This document shows, piece after piece, positions 13,001-27,005 of a DNA stretch of 64,000 nt. Source of the stretch: Paraphysoderma sedebokerense (taxonomy: Eukaryota; Blastocladiomycota; Physodermatomycetes; Physodermatales; Physodermataceae); contig JAHLJZ010000027.1 in assembly GCA_025602915.1 (NCBI GenBank), positions 1 to 64,000 of the forward strand. Direction: 5' to 3'. Every line of letters starts with the position of its first letter. Position 1 is the stretch's first letter. Under the pieces are notes generated by a model. It saw only the letters and a program-made list of their open reading frames with translations. It was not told the DNA's origin and ran no database searches. A program made the position numbers and the translations under genes.

Positions 13001-13675
13001 ATTTAAGTTGGGGTAAAATACACTCGCTAGAGCCGAAATATCTACAAAGGAGATAGAAAGTATTGCATTTAGTATGCACGAAATTTGTTGAAAGTGTTTG
13101 ATCTGTTGCAAGGGCATTGATGACAAACCTGCTAAGGTGGCCAAATTCCGCTGGAGATCCATCTTTAACTCAATTGCCTGATCTATTTTAAAGTGACAAA
13201 AAATAAAAATCGATTAATTATCGGGTGTTAACAACAAATTTAGAAGTCTGTTATAAATATGTAACAAACCTTCACAGTGATCCAGGAAAAACGTATTAAA
13301 TTTGTCGATCTCGGCGGATCTGAACCAAAAAAAGAGGCCGATGGCGATACCTTGGAAAAATGGTTATTATCCACCTTTTACAGAGACATTTAGAACAGAG
13401 AGTTGTTCAGACTTACCGACTCCAATTAAAAAGACGATGACTGTGACAGAGACGGACAAGACTGAAAAGCCGAAAAACTTTCTCATTACTCTTAGTGTAT
13501 TACATGAGGTGCCGGACCGAGTGTCGTTCAGACTGGAGAGAGCGACAGGATCGGCCGACATGGAGGAAGCGGACAAGTCATCGTTTAGTTTTTCGATATT
13601 GATTGCGGTGAAGGAGTCGACGGGAGAGGTCAGGGGGATGGCAGACGACGAGGCATCCGTGAGGGGCGCCGCCAT
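10074..13675 (-). CDS. CHASE-domain hybrid histidine kinase 3
   Basis: Third paralogue, 981 aa from ATG 13,675. Exons: 13675-13417, 13350-13270, 13182-13129, 13041-12694, 12627-12568, 12488-11980, 11909-11864, 11800-11402, 11341-10371 and 10292-10074. Internal exons of 81, 54, 60 and 46 nt match the other two genes exactly. It has TM1, CHASE (FGLRVQRNRRADWERD and PWLGDDL blocks), TM2, PAS, HisKA with FLCHEIRNP, HATPase and receiver (VEDN, phospho-acceptor Asp, TKP). The N-box reads LKIIEHSIRVA with both asparagines replaced; G1 reads TDNSDGY; G2 GVGLGLA is retained. An in-frame ATG at 13,993 would add 106 proline/histidine-rich residues. The shorter start is preferred because it matches the paralogue N-terminus, but the longer form is not excluded. 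Confidence 0.9.
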
Positions 13676-15330
13676 ATCCAGAGATAGTAGGGCAGAGACG
13701 GGGGAGAGGTTCAGAGGTTTGGGGAGTTCGGGGAGTGAGTGAGGATGAGTATGGTTAGTTGCGCAGAGTTGATTTGGTGGAGATGGAAATGAGCGGGAGA
13801 CGGGAGATAAGAAAGAAGCGAGGAAGGGCCGACAAAGATTTTGTGGGATGGTAGGCATAGAGCGATGCGAGGTGTCGGCGAGGGGGAACGGGCAGTGAAC
13901 GGGCGGCCGAATGTCGCGATGCGAGTGAGAGGGAGTATTGTTGTGGCAAGGGAGAACAATGGAGGCCAAAGTCCGCCCGATCTCCAGTTGCATTCCTCTT
14001 CCACTATTCTTCTGTTCACACTTGCAGTGAATACCCGGTGAATACCCGGTGAATCTCCAGTGAATACCCAGCGAATACCCAGTGAATGTCCCAGAGACAA
14101 CCGCGGCCCATTGTTCTCCCTAGGGGCCCCTGTGCTTGTTGCGCCACATTCCCTCACAACCCACGTGGCCTCGCGATCTGGACCCCTCTGGATTGAGTGT
14201 GGCGCAAAATTCAATCGGATTTGGTGCGAATTCACGTGACACAAGTTTCGATTCCATTCTCTTCCAATTTCCATTACTTTCCATCGTTTTCATTCTCCCG
14301 ACAATGGGTGATAGAATATACATGGGATGTCGCACGCATTATTCGAAACAGATTCAACAGACAAACTTGAAAAGTCACACAACTACTTTTGCATTGCATT
14401 CCACAAAATTCCCGGGAGCACACCGGGAGCACACTGGGAGCATTCCACAAATCACAATACTCTTAGGGGACGTTGGTATGCCCTTTGGTAGTCCTTTTGT
14501 GGTCTCGCCAACGTGTACCCATGTAGATCCATATCTAATGGATTATGGAACAAATGATTGACAGACTCAGAAGGCCCTGAAATTTTGCGTCGAATGTATT
14601 CACTCGGTTAGTCCCCTAATCGATTTTGTCCAGTTGTTGTCCCCGCACAAGGGTAGGCGAGCCAGGATTCAGTTGACAATCAGCGCCGCAGAGGATGGTT
14701 TAGTCTGTTCAAGTCCCAACTGCACCCGAGTGTCCAACCATCCGGCGCTCCATGATCACATACTACGATAGAAATCTGGCAATCATGTAATGTATATAGT
14801 GACATCGACCAGTCGTTGTAAATAATTGCAGCCTGACAGTGCCCAAGAACTGTTCCAGCGGTTGTCAGTGCAAGTTGCAAGTAAAAGGCAGAGGTAGAAC
14901 ACGATGATAACCTCGCCACGATTCAATGAACTGTGATTTAATGAAAAAGCAGTCAACTGTTCAAAAACTTTAATTCCATTTCACACTTTCTTACTTTCAG
15001 TGAGATACAACAGTTTTGCAAAATTATTGTTTGAATATGGGTAATGAATGAACATCGGCGTTGCAATAGACATTAGGCATTGTTCACGGCAATTTTTGAC
15101 ATTCTTGCAACAGGTCATCCCTTGGACTTCATTTTTCCCCTTGTAACCTCCAGTGGCATACTCATCACCCTCAATCCAAATACTCAAGAAATTCCTATCA
15201 GGTATCAAGCAGTGTCCGTTGTGCCCATCAACATATTCAGTCGGATCTATTCAGAATCCAACTCCGCAGAAACTACCGCTCTGTAACACCGGCCGGACAT
15301 ACTTCCAAACACACTCATCTCAGCGGCGAA
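13676..15330. other. Divergent intergenic region between kinase 3 and PSI-domain gene
   Basis: No gene is confidently supported. It holds two clusters of short direct repeats (14,028-14,095 and 14,410-14,445). A minus-strand frame at 14,981-15,208 has a cysteine cluster (TCCKNVKNCREQC) but no resolvable start or signal peptide; it could be an exon of a small cysteine-rich protein or chance. An imperfect pair of 13-bp inverted sequences (GGGAGAACAATGG near 13,950 and its complement near 14,110) flanks the upstream region of kinase 3. Confidence 0.4.
14028..14095. repeat. Short direct repeats of a GAATACCC(A/G)G unit
   Basis: Five or so consecutive copies of a 12-13 bp unit of the form GTGAATACCCGGT, with small changes (CCGG, TCCAG, CCAGC), sit about 370 bp upstream of the third kinase start. 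A second short set of GGGAGCACAC-type repeats lies near 14,410-14,445. They may be promoter minisatellites; no function is evident. Confidence 0.7.
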
Positions 15331-16966
15331 ATGCCGATAACGAACCGTTCTTTATCTCGATTGGCAGATAATCTGACGATACCACTTGATAATGTCGATT
15401 CATCGGTTGGAGATACTCTCTTGAATTGTAAGTGTATCAGATATATCCATCACCGGCGGAAAAATTCGCTTCATGGAAAATGAATTTCTTCCGTTCAGTA
15501 CTTTATTCCGTAATTGTATAACCCAAACATCTCATCGTCAGGAATCATATCTCTATATCTCAATTCAGATTTAGTTTACTAACCACTTTTATATTCATTC
15601 GGCTCGATCGCATCAATTTTTGAACTATTCTGTCCTTCTCACCGATCTTGCCATCGCCATCGCCATCGCCATCATCCCGCCTTTATCTGCGATCCCAAAC
15701 CTTGTTGAACCGAAATAACTATTGCATCACCCACTCAAAAGCAACTGAATTATGTCAGTCCTACAAAACCTGTTTTACATGTATCCGCGAAGCTAGTTGT
15801 GGTAAGTTTGTCAGACATGATCACTTGAACAGGTCGATGGCGTCATTACTCGATATGGCAATGGTAGGGTTGGTTGTAATGAAGAAGGTCCGATGATAGT
15901 GGAAGAGAAGCTTTATTCTATACATGAAATGCTACTTTTCCGTATTGCCTTTTTGAGTAATGATGGCCTCCGCTTTATTTTATTTTTTCCTTGATATTTC
16001 CTATTTTGTTATACTGAACCCGCTAAAGTAAAACTGTGTCTGATTTACAAATCGCTAATTGCAGGATGGTGCGATTCTTCTCAAAACTGTATCCCCGGCG
16101 ATATATGGGGACCGACCTCGGATTTGCAATGTGCTTCAAAATGGGACTATATGCATGATATGGTACCCCATGTGGGTTGTTACTGTACGTTTTTTCTCCG
16201 TATTTTATTTCATCAAGATATTGCCGGTGCTTGTATACACTTGAACTGACATGGATTACCACTCTTGAATACACCATGACCTCTCTGATCGTCTATGGAT
16301 TATGAAAACCGTTTGATTTTCAATTGCCATCCGTGTAAAGTAAACCGGAAAGACCTACTGTTGGCACTCTCTGGCACCTTACTATTCTGCCTCACACTCC
16401 TCATCTTTTGCGTCGTCTGTTCATGTTATAAATTAAAACGACAAAGAATCATAGCAAGAGAATACATCCGTATCGTCTCCGACGACGCTTCTGATCCCTT
16501 TTTCTCATCTTCTTTTGAATCCCTTCACTCCCCACCGCAACATTCACTCCCACACTCCAACTTATCTCTATCTACCTCCTCTCGGTCTTCTAAACCACCA
16601 CTTCCATCTCGAGACAAATCTTCATTCTCACATTCACATCCACAATTCAACAATACCCACCACACTACCACCTACGGCTCCATCGCCGGAACCACACCCT
16701 TCAACATTAGAAATAACCGCCACGAATCTAAAACATCAATAGGAAGGTGGGATTCATCTAAAACAATATGGAACGGGTCTCCCTCAAATGGACACTCGAA
16801 TTGGGGTACCACTGAACAAGGGGATGTGTATGGTCATTCGAGTTCTAGTGACTATGATAAAGGTAAAAACGGGGTATCGAAATACTTGATTGGTGAAAAA
16901 TGGAGTCAAAAGAGACAGGAGTTGTTGAGTCGGTATCAAAAGGGAAATGAGAAACGAAAAAATTAA
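15331..16966 (+). CDS. PSI (plexin-semaphorin-integrin) domain single-pass membrane protein
   Basis: Exons 15742-15801, 16065-16184 and 16341-16966 join in phase and encode a PSI-type cysteine module: C-x5-C-x2-C, then the diagnostic CGWC motif created exactly at the first junction, then further cysteines and a Trp. This is followed by one membrane segment (LLLALSGTLLFCLTLLIFC) and a basic stop-transfer (KLKRQR). The cytoplasmic tail of about 180 residues is rich in Ser, His and Pro and ends at TAA 16,964-16,966. A possible first exon, 15331-15427, joins in the right phase but gives no signal peptide, so the true 5' end is probably upstream or missed. Introns here (about 150-315 nt) are longer than elsewhere. 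The topology suggests an extracellular PSI module with a disordered tail; the function is unknown. Confidence 0.65.
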
Positions 16967-17410
16967 GGAATTCAGAATTCAGAACTCTTGGTTCCATTGT
17001 TATTCCTCAAATTGGGAAATGTGTTTATCTTTGTGGAAATAATATATTCTAAATGTTGGCACATGTACATGACTTCAATCGAAAAGAAAAAAACCAAAAT
17101 ATTACAAAATATTACAAAAGTCTCAGAATTGAATACTTTTCTATTTTGTCATCACAACTTGCATCACGATAAACTCATTACCACAAAACTACCATAACGA
17201 TTCGTAGTATCCCAATATTCTTTATCAATGACAAACCCGAGACTCAACATTTCATTGACTATTCGACACCATAGTTATCACCGTTAGTCGTTACCAATAT
17301 TCAAAATTCCGTCAAATCGTATCAAATATATATAAATAAGTTAGATCCACGTTACACCAACGCAATTGTATTTTTGTATTGAACACACATTCAATATGTA
17401 TTTTAAATTT
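16967..17410. other. Convergent spacer between PSI and BTB genes
   Basis: About 440 bp, AT-rich, between two converging genes. Only 3' UTR and terminator function is expected; nothing else was recognised. Confidence 0.5.
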
Positions 17411-18641
17411 TTAAGTAAGTGAAAACAAACCCATAGCTTCCAACCCCTCCGCAAACGCTTTCGTTAATTTATCTAAATCGTATTTAATAAATGACGGTAA
17501 CGGGTACGGATCTATTTTTAGTAAATCTTTGGTGGGATCGGGATAGTGGATTCGTATGATTAGACGTTTGGAGGGTTGAAGTGTTGTGTTTGTTCTATGG
17601 AGTATGGGAGGTAAAGGTACAGGGTTGGTTGGTTAAACCAGGATAAAATTGTGAGATAATAGTAAATGAGTTGAGAACATTTTTGCGAGAGAGAGAAAAG
17701 GTTATGCTTACTTTGTTCGTTTATCGATTAACCTAATACACCCACAATTTCCAGAAAAGAAAAAAAAAAAAAGTCAGTGAACCCGGGCAATCCCACAACA
17801 TTTGTAAACCCTCACCCAACAACTTCAAACCTCAAACTCTCAAAACGCAAAACTCAAATCCAAATCTTACCCTTGAATCCCCGACACCAATTCCTCCAAC
17901 CCGTAATACCCTGCTTCAATTTTAAGTTCATGTAAATTATACGAATCCATATTCAAATCTACCAAAAATTTATCGGTACGAAGGTAATTCAATATCCGAA
18001 GAAAATGTTTAGGATCCCGATCTATGCATTTTAAATCCACCATTTCGATTCGTGTTCGTATCATTTTGAATTTCCGTATTCAGGTGTCAATGAAGTAATG
18101 AGGTAATTGGTGATTGTAAATAATGTTATCCGGTGATAAAATCATGATAGGTTGAGGTATGAATGAGGTTAATCAATGGGGAGGTGTATATGAATACAGA
18201 AAACAGAGGAAAGAGAGGAGGGATATAGTACCGATAAAGTAACATGGTATTCTACCTAACCCACAAACCACAAACCACAAACCATTAATTATCACCGACA
18301 AACGAAAAAATTCAAATAAAAAATAAGTTAGTTATTCCAATTCAACTCATTTCCATTTTCCATATTCCACTTTTCCCTCCCTCTCTCTCTTAACTCTCCA
18401 TCATCCCAACACTCCAAAAACTCTATAAACCCCAGAAACCAGAAACAAAAAACAAACCGTCACTCCTCGACCTCGTATCATTATCTCTCACCCACCCCAC
18501 CAAATCACTCAACACTCCCTTCCGTTTACTCAACGTTGATTTAGTCGTATGAAAAATGGTGCCACCGATGTTGAGATCTATTCTATCTGAATCGGGGATG
18601 GGGAGGGTCGTGAGAGGTGAGGAAGAGGAGAATAGAAACAT
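17411..18641 (-). CDS. KCTD-like BTB/POZ (T1-type) domain protein
   Basis: Three exons, 18641-18458, 18021-17871 and 17594-17411, give 172 aa in frame. Exon 1 carries RIDLNIGGTIFHTTKSTL, the classic start of the potassium-channel-tetramerisation BTB domain. Exon 2 carries DRDPKHFLRILNYLR and an ELKIEAGYYGL helix, also diagnostic. A 50-60 residue C-terminal extension has no recognised domain. Such proteins usually oligomerise and often act as cullin-3 adaptors; this one is cytosolic by prediction. The link between exons 1 and 2 (donor GTTTGT at 18,457) removes the usual tyrosine/phenylalanine-isoleucine step before DRDP, so a small exon may be missed inside the 436-nt intron. Confidence 0.75.
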
Positions 18642-19122
18642 TGTATGTGTCTGTGGTGTGTTTGGGGTGAGTGTGAAGGGAGGAGGGAAGTGGAGAGTAG
18701 AAAGGGAAAAGGATTGAGTTGTTCAAACGGACTAGGGTCTTGATCCTTGGGGTTTTTGGACGTCGGTTCGTTGTTCGTGTTTCAATTACCAAGTCAATTT
18801 TAATATACATTTTCTATATTCTTTAATTCACTATAATGTTTATTTAAATTTACTTATATTTTTCATAACTGTTTTATCTGTATAGGTTTGTTCCTGTTCT
18901 TTGAATTTCTATAAATACATTCCCTACACTATCTAAACTACAATCTAAATTTTGACCATAATAGTTCACTATACCTACACGCCCCAGTTCAACCTAATAC
19001 TACTTCCCAACAACAAAACCATTTTTGAATTCACAATTCATACCGAAACTAAATAAATACTATGTATAAGATATATACACCCAAAATACCCCAACTCAAA
19101 AGCTTACAAAATAAACGAAATT
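18642..19122. other. Spacer between BTB gene and ABC transporter
   Basis: About 480 bp, AT-rich. It contains the BTB gene's promoter side and the ABC transporter's 3' end. No gene was seen. Confidence 0.5.
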
Positions 19123-22100
19123 TTATCGTTGCCGATCTCGATCGACTAATTTTAATGCCAAGAAAGCTAAAAAGTTCCAGCCGAGGCCAATGACGGCGGC
19201 GTAAATAATAGCGGGTACTAAATGTCTGGTATCGTATGTATAAGATAACACTGGACCTTTTGATTCCGCGAATCTATATCCATCAACCACAAACCAGTTA
19301 GTTATACTATTCGATATTTTTTAAAGAATAGATAGTGAGGGTAATACGTACGGTCGATTGGTCACTTCAACGATGTATAGAGCTTCGATGGCCCAACGGG
19401 GGGTACTTAAATCCCAGAGCCAAGAGAATCCGTCATAGTTGTTACTGGTGCGACTTTTGACTGTTTCTAGAGATGGAATGACACCGGAAAAGACGATACT
19501 CCAGGATAATGCGAATCCTGTACCGACCAAACCGACAGATTCTTTACGAATGACAATAGAAAGGAGGTACCCTATTTTCGATAAAATATAAAACCAAAAT
19601 GTTAATCAAAAGCAACAATGAGACGACAATAGAAGCAAGAATTTAAAAGTTTACGTACCCATTCCAAATGCAGTCAAGTACAATAACGCCACGATACTAT
19701 AAATCAACAAGAAATGACTTCGATACGGCCAAACCAAAATCAAACTTAAACTAAACATGAAAGCAGCAATCAAGAGTCTCGGTACATCAGCTAATACTTT
19801 GGCCAGGAAATAAGGAAGCGCGGATTGTCCGGATGCGGATTCACGGAAGAAAACGTGTCGTTCGTTACCGAATGTGGAAATGGACGTGGATATACCGGCA
19901 AACAAAACGCCAAGGGACAGGAAAACGCCGACTTCTCGGATACGATCAATAGGACTTTGGCAGAACACTATAGAATAATTTGTTTAGTATACAGAAAAAA
20001 GAGCCAGACAAAAAAAATTAAATTTGCTTACGCCTTAATGCAGCAGGTGCCAATTCACAAATGATATCAGGTTGTTTACCCAAATAATCCAAATTTTCAC
20101 TCGCAATAGAAATGAAAGCACCGCACCCCAAATGTACCAATTGATCCATCAAGAAACTACCAGGGGATCGATAAATTTGCAAACAACTTCGTTTAAAACA
20201 TAACCAAAATATCATGAAACCACTGGGTGTCTGTCTGATATTCTTGGAGGAGTTACCGAACGAAAAAGTAGATTTGAGTTCAGAAAAGACGTCGAGAATG
20301 TAATGCTGGATATCGTAGAGAGTGGAAGAAATGTGGATATGAATGTGAGAGAAAAAATCAGAGAGAAAGTGCGACGACGAAATATCGGATGGTGGGGCGT
20401 CAGAGTCGGAAATGTCAAAGGGAAGTTTAGTCGGGAAAATGGATTCTCCACGTTGATAACGTCCCCAACATTCTGAGAGTCCGTTCACGTCGAAATCGGG
20501 GTTATCGAGGTTTCGAATTTTACCAGAGACAACATCCATTAACCAGTCGGATTCGGAGACGTCGTTTTCGGGGTTGAAAGCAAAACCGAGAGATTGGAAA
20601 TACGAGACTGCGAATTCTCTTTCGCCGTGGTATACGAGTTTTCCGCCACGTCCGAGCAGGATTAAATCGTCAAAATGTTTAAACGCGGGTGGAGAGGGAC
20701 TGTGAATGACGGCGGCGATTGTGAGATTTTGAGTCTTTGCCAAAGCGTCGAGAAGTCCGCAGACTTCCGTGGCAGTCGATGAATCAAGGCCGGATGTCGG
20801 TTCATCAAGGAAAAGTACTGGCAAGCCAAGGAAAAAGTTAGCACATCAGACATCCGTCGGTTAATAGAAACTAGTGATCAAACATACCAGATGGTTCAGC
20901 CACCAATTCCATTCCCAAATTGACCCTTTTCTTTTGACCACCGGAAATACCTCTACTTTGCACATCGCCAATCTTTGAGTTCATGACTGGGGTCAACGAC
21001 AAGAAATCCATAGTTTCGACTACGATTCGCTTGCGTTTAGGAAAATCATAATCCGCAGGTAACCGAGTTTTAGCAGAATGCATGAGGGTATCTAAAACCG
21101 TTAATTCGGGAAGCACTATGTGAATAAAGCGCGGAAGTCAGTTTCTTAGATATCTAGAGATACCAGTCAAAGTATCAAAAGGTATGAGATGGTGACTTAC
21201 TGATATCATCTTGGGGCACCATACCCACTAATTTTTTATAATCTTTTAATTCTCCTTCTTCGCCATTGATATAAACATCGCCACCAGTTCTTTTAACTTT
21301 TCCCATCAAAACATGTAAAAATGTGGTCTTTCCACTTCCACTGGGTCCCATAATGGCACACGTTCTACCAGATTTCAATTCTCCTGAAACATTGGACAAC
21401 ACGGAATGACCAGAGGGTAATGTCAATGAGAGATTTGTAAACTGAAGGCTGAAAGAATCGATGTTTTTCCTTGAAATTGTGGGATAATCAAAAGGGGTAG
21501 GCAACGGCTTTGACAAAGGATCCGCATTATTTAGGGTCTCACTTTCAGTGTGGCGATGAAAGGTGGTCGGACTTCCGATTGATTTTAGAGATTTCGGCGG
21601 CAGAGAGGATAGATAATTGGAATACTTCATTGATCGGAAATTATCGTGGCGAGATTTTAGGTAAAAGAAGAACCATGTAAATAATGTGAATACGATGACG
21701 ATCCATAGAATGCCGATGCGGTGCGGTGTACCGGTCCCTTCCGGACAGTTGGCCACAAAATTACAGGGGTATGGTCGGTTACTGCCTTTTGGGCAATACG
21801 ATCCTATGAAATTAGAAATATCACGGCTAATTAGACTCTTGAAACCGTGCTGTGAACTTATGAACAACCAAGGACATACCCTGTGGACAAATTTGGATTC
21901 TCGATGGACGGGGACAGAAATATCCTTCACAGCAATATAGAGGTTGCGAAGTGTTACCGGGGCCTTTCAGAACATTGGTTAGATTTCGATTTCGTCAATT
22001 CGTACTCTTTTAAATACTATTACTTACAGTAGAATCCGTCACCACATCTGGTTTGATTACCGGGGAAAGGACCTAAGAGGGGGATTAAAGAGTTGGGTCA

Positions 22101-22673
22101 GTTCAAAGTTGGTGGCTTTTAATATCGACAAGAATTCACGACTGTAGCTAAGCTAGTTTTCACTGGTGAATTTAAGACAAAGTCATTCATGGACGGGAGC
22201 AACTTACAAAAAAAACCGGCAGGGCAAGTCCAAGTTTCGACGCTGGTTCCATTCAAGGGTGTGGATACGTAAAAGCAGGTGTTGAGGGTGCCGTTGGGGA
22301 ATTTGGCGACTTTGTTTCCTTCTACGATGGCGGGCTGGAGTGTGAATAGACGCTTGAACCATTCTGGGGTTAGAAAGTCGTCCGAAGTTTGATTTGCGGC
22401 AGTTGCATTCTTTGCCGGGGGATTATTCTGTTGCTGCGGTTGCTGTGGTTGAGGTGGAGGTTGCTGTGGTTGCTGTGGTTGAGGTTGAGGTTGTTGAGGC
22501 TGTGGTTGTTGAGGTTGAGGTTGAGGTTGAGGTTGTTGAGGTTGGGGTTGGGGTTGCTGTGGTAGAGGGTCAGGAGGGGGTAAGGGCCGCTGCAGCTGAG
22601 GAAGGGATGAGGCGAGGAGTGAGAGGAGGAGGAGTGCGAGCAGCAGGGATTTGTGAAGAGTGAGGTGGGCCAT
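19123..22673 (-). CDS. ABCG-family half transporter, Adp1/WHITE type, with extracellular Cys-rich domain
   Basis: About nine exons. ATG 22,673 opens a signal peptide (LLLALLLLSLLASSLP). A Gln/Pro repeat follows, then N-glycosylation sites, then a cysteine-rich module reassembled over four short exons (C-G-D-G-F-Y-C, CCEGYFCP, GSYCPKG). A membrane segment (near 21,680) precedes the nucleotide-binding domain: Walker A GPSGSGKTT, signature SGGQKKR, Walker B LFLDEPTSGLD, and His switch AAVIHSPSP. The C-terminal half has the six-helix ABC2 membrane region and ends at TAA 19,123-19,125. This order (signal, EGF-like Cys module, TM, NBD, TMD) is that of yeast Adp1 and plant ABCG24/28. The substrate is unknown; as a half transporter it should dimerise. 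All ATPase motifs are intact. Confidence 0.88.
22428..22575. repeat. Gln/Pro-coding microsatellite in the ABC transporter
   Basis: Imperfect runs of TGG-TTG-AGG-type triplets on the plus strand encode, on the minus strand, a stretch of alternating Gln and Pro directly after the signal peptide. Simple slippage-prone repeats; length is likely variable between strains. Confidence 0.85.
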
Positions 22674-23128
22674 TTGGATATAGAAGTAGCAGAGTCGACT
22701 ATACAGATAGCATGAGCAGTATATATGCAAGTGAGTGAGTGTATATGCAAGTAAGTAAGTAAGTTCACTGGTAAGTAAAGCCAACCCAACAAGCAAGCAG
22801 CAGTGCGTCGCCAGTGTCCAATGAGCAGCAGACAATCACCCAATGCGGCTCACTGGATCTGCAGCCATTCCGCCAGTGATCCCGGCCAGTCTGCACATTC
22901 CACTCGCATTCCATTGGCAACACACTCCACGACACACCCACGCGTCGCCTATCCACTCCACTCCACTGATTGGCCATCTCATTGATACTCCTTTATTCTT
23001 CTTTTCTAAATAATACATTCCTTGGCTTCCAACCCGCATACCCCCACTCACTGTCCAGTGTACACATTACAATAAACAAAAAATGATAATACATTATACA
23101 TATACAAGATCGTACTTTTTCAACTATC
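22674..23128. other. Promoter of ABC transporter and 3' end of carrier gene
   Basis: About 455 bp. It contains short GTAAGT/GTGAGT iterations (22,730-22,775) and repeated CCAGTG/CACTGG words. No gene. The first ATG of the transporter is at its left end. Confidence 0.45.

Positions 23129-27005
<3,877 letters not shown>

Noticed and set aside
13711-14335. Several overlapping minus-strand frames upstream of kinase 3
   Set aside because: No domain, Pro/Ser/His-rich composition only, and mutually overlapping; at most one could be an N-terminal extension of kinase 3.
14700-14730. tRNA B-box-like word (GTTCAAGTCC)
   Set aside because: The flanking bases do not form a T-arm stem and no A-box or acceptor stem is found at the right distance.
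22394-22663. Plus-strand Val/Glu-rich frame
   Set aside because: Antisense of the Gln/Pro repeat in the ABC transporter.
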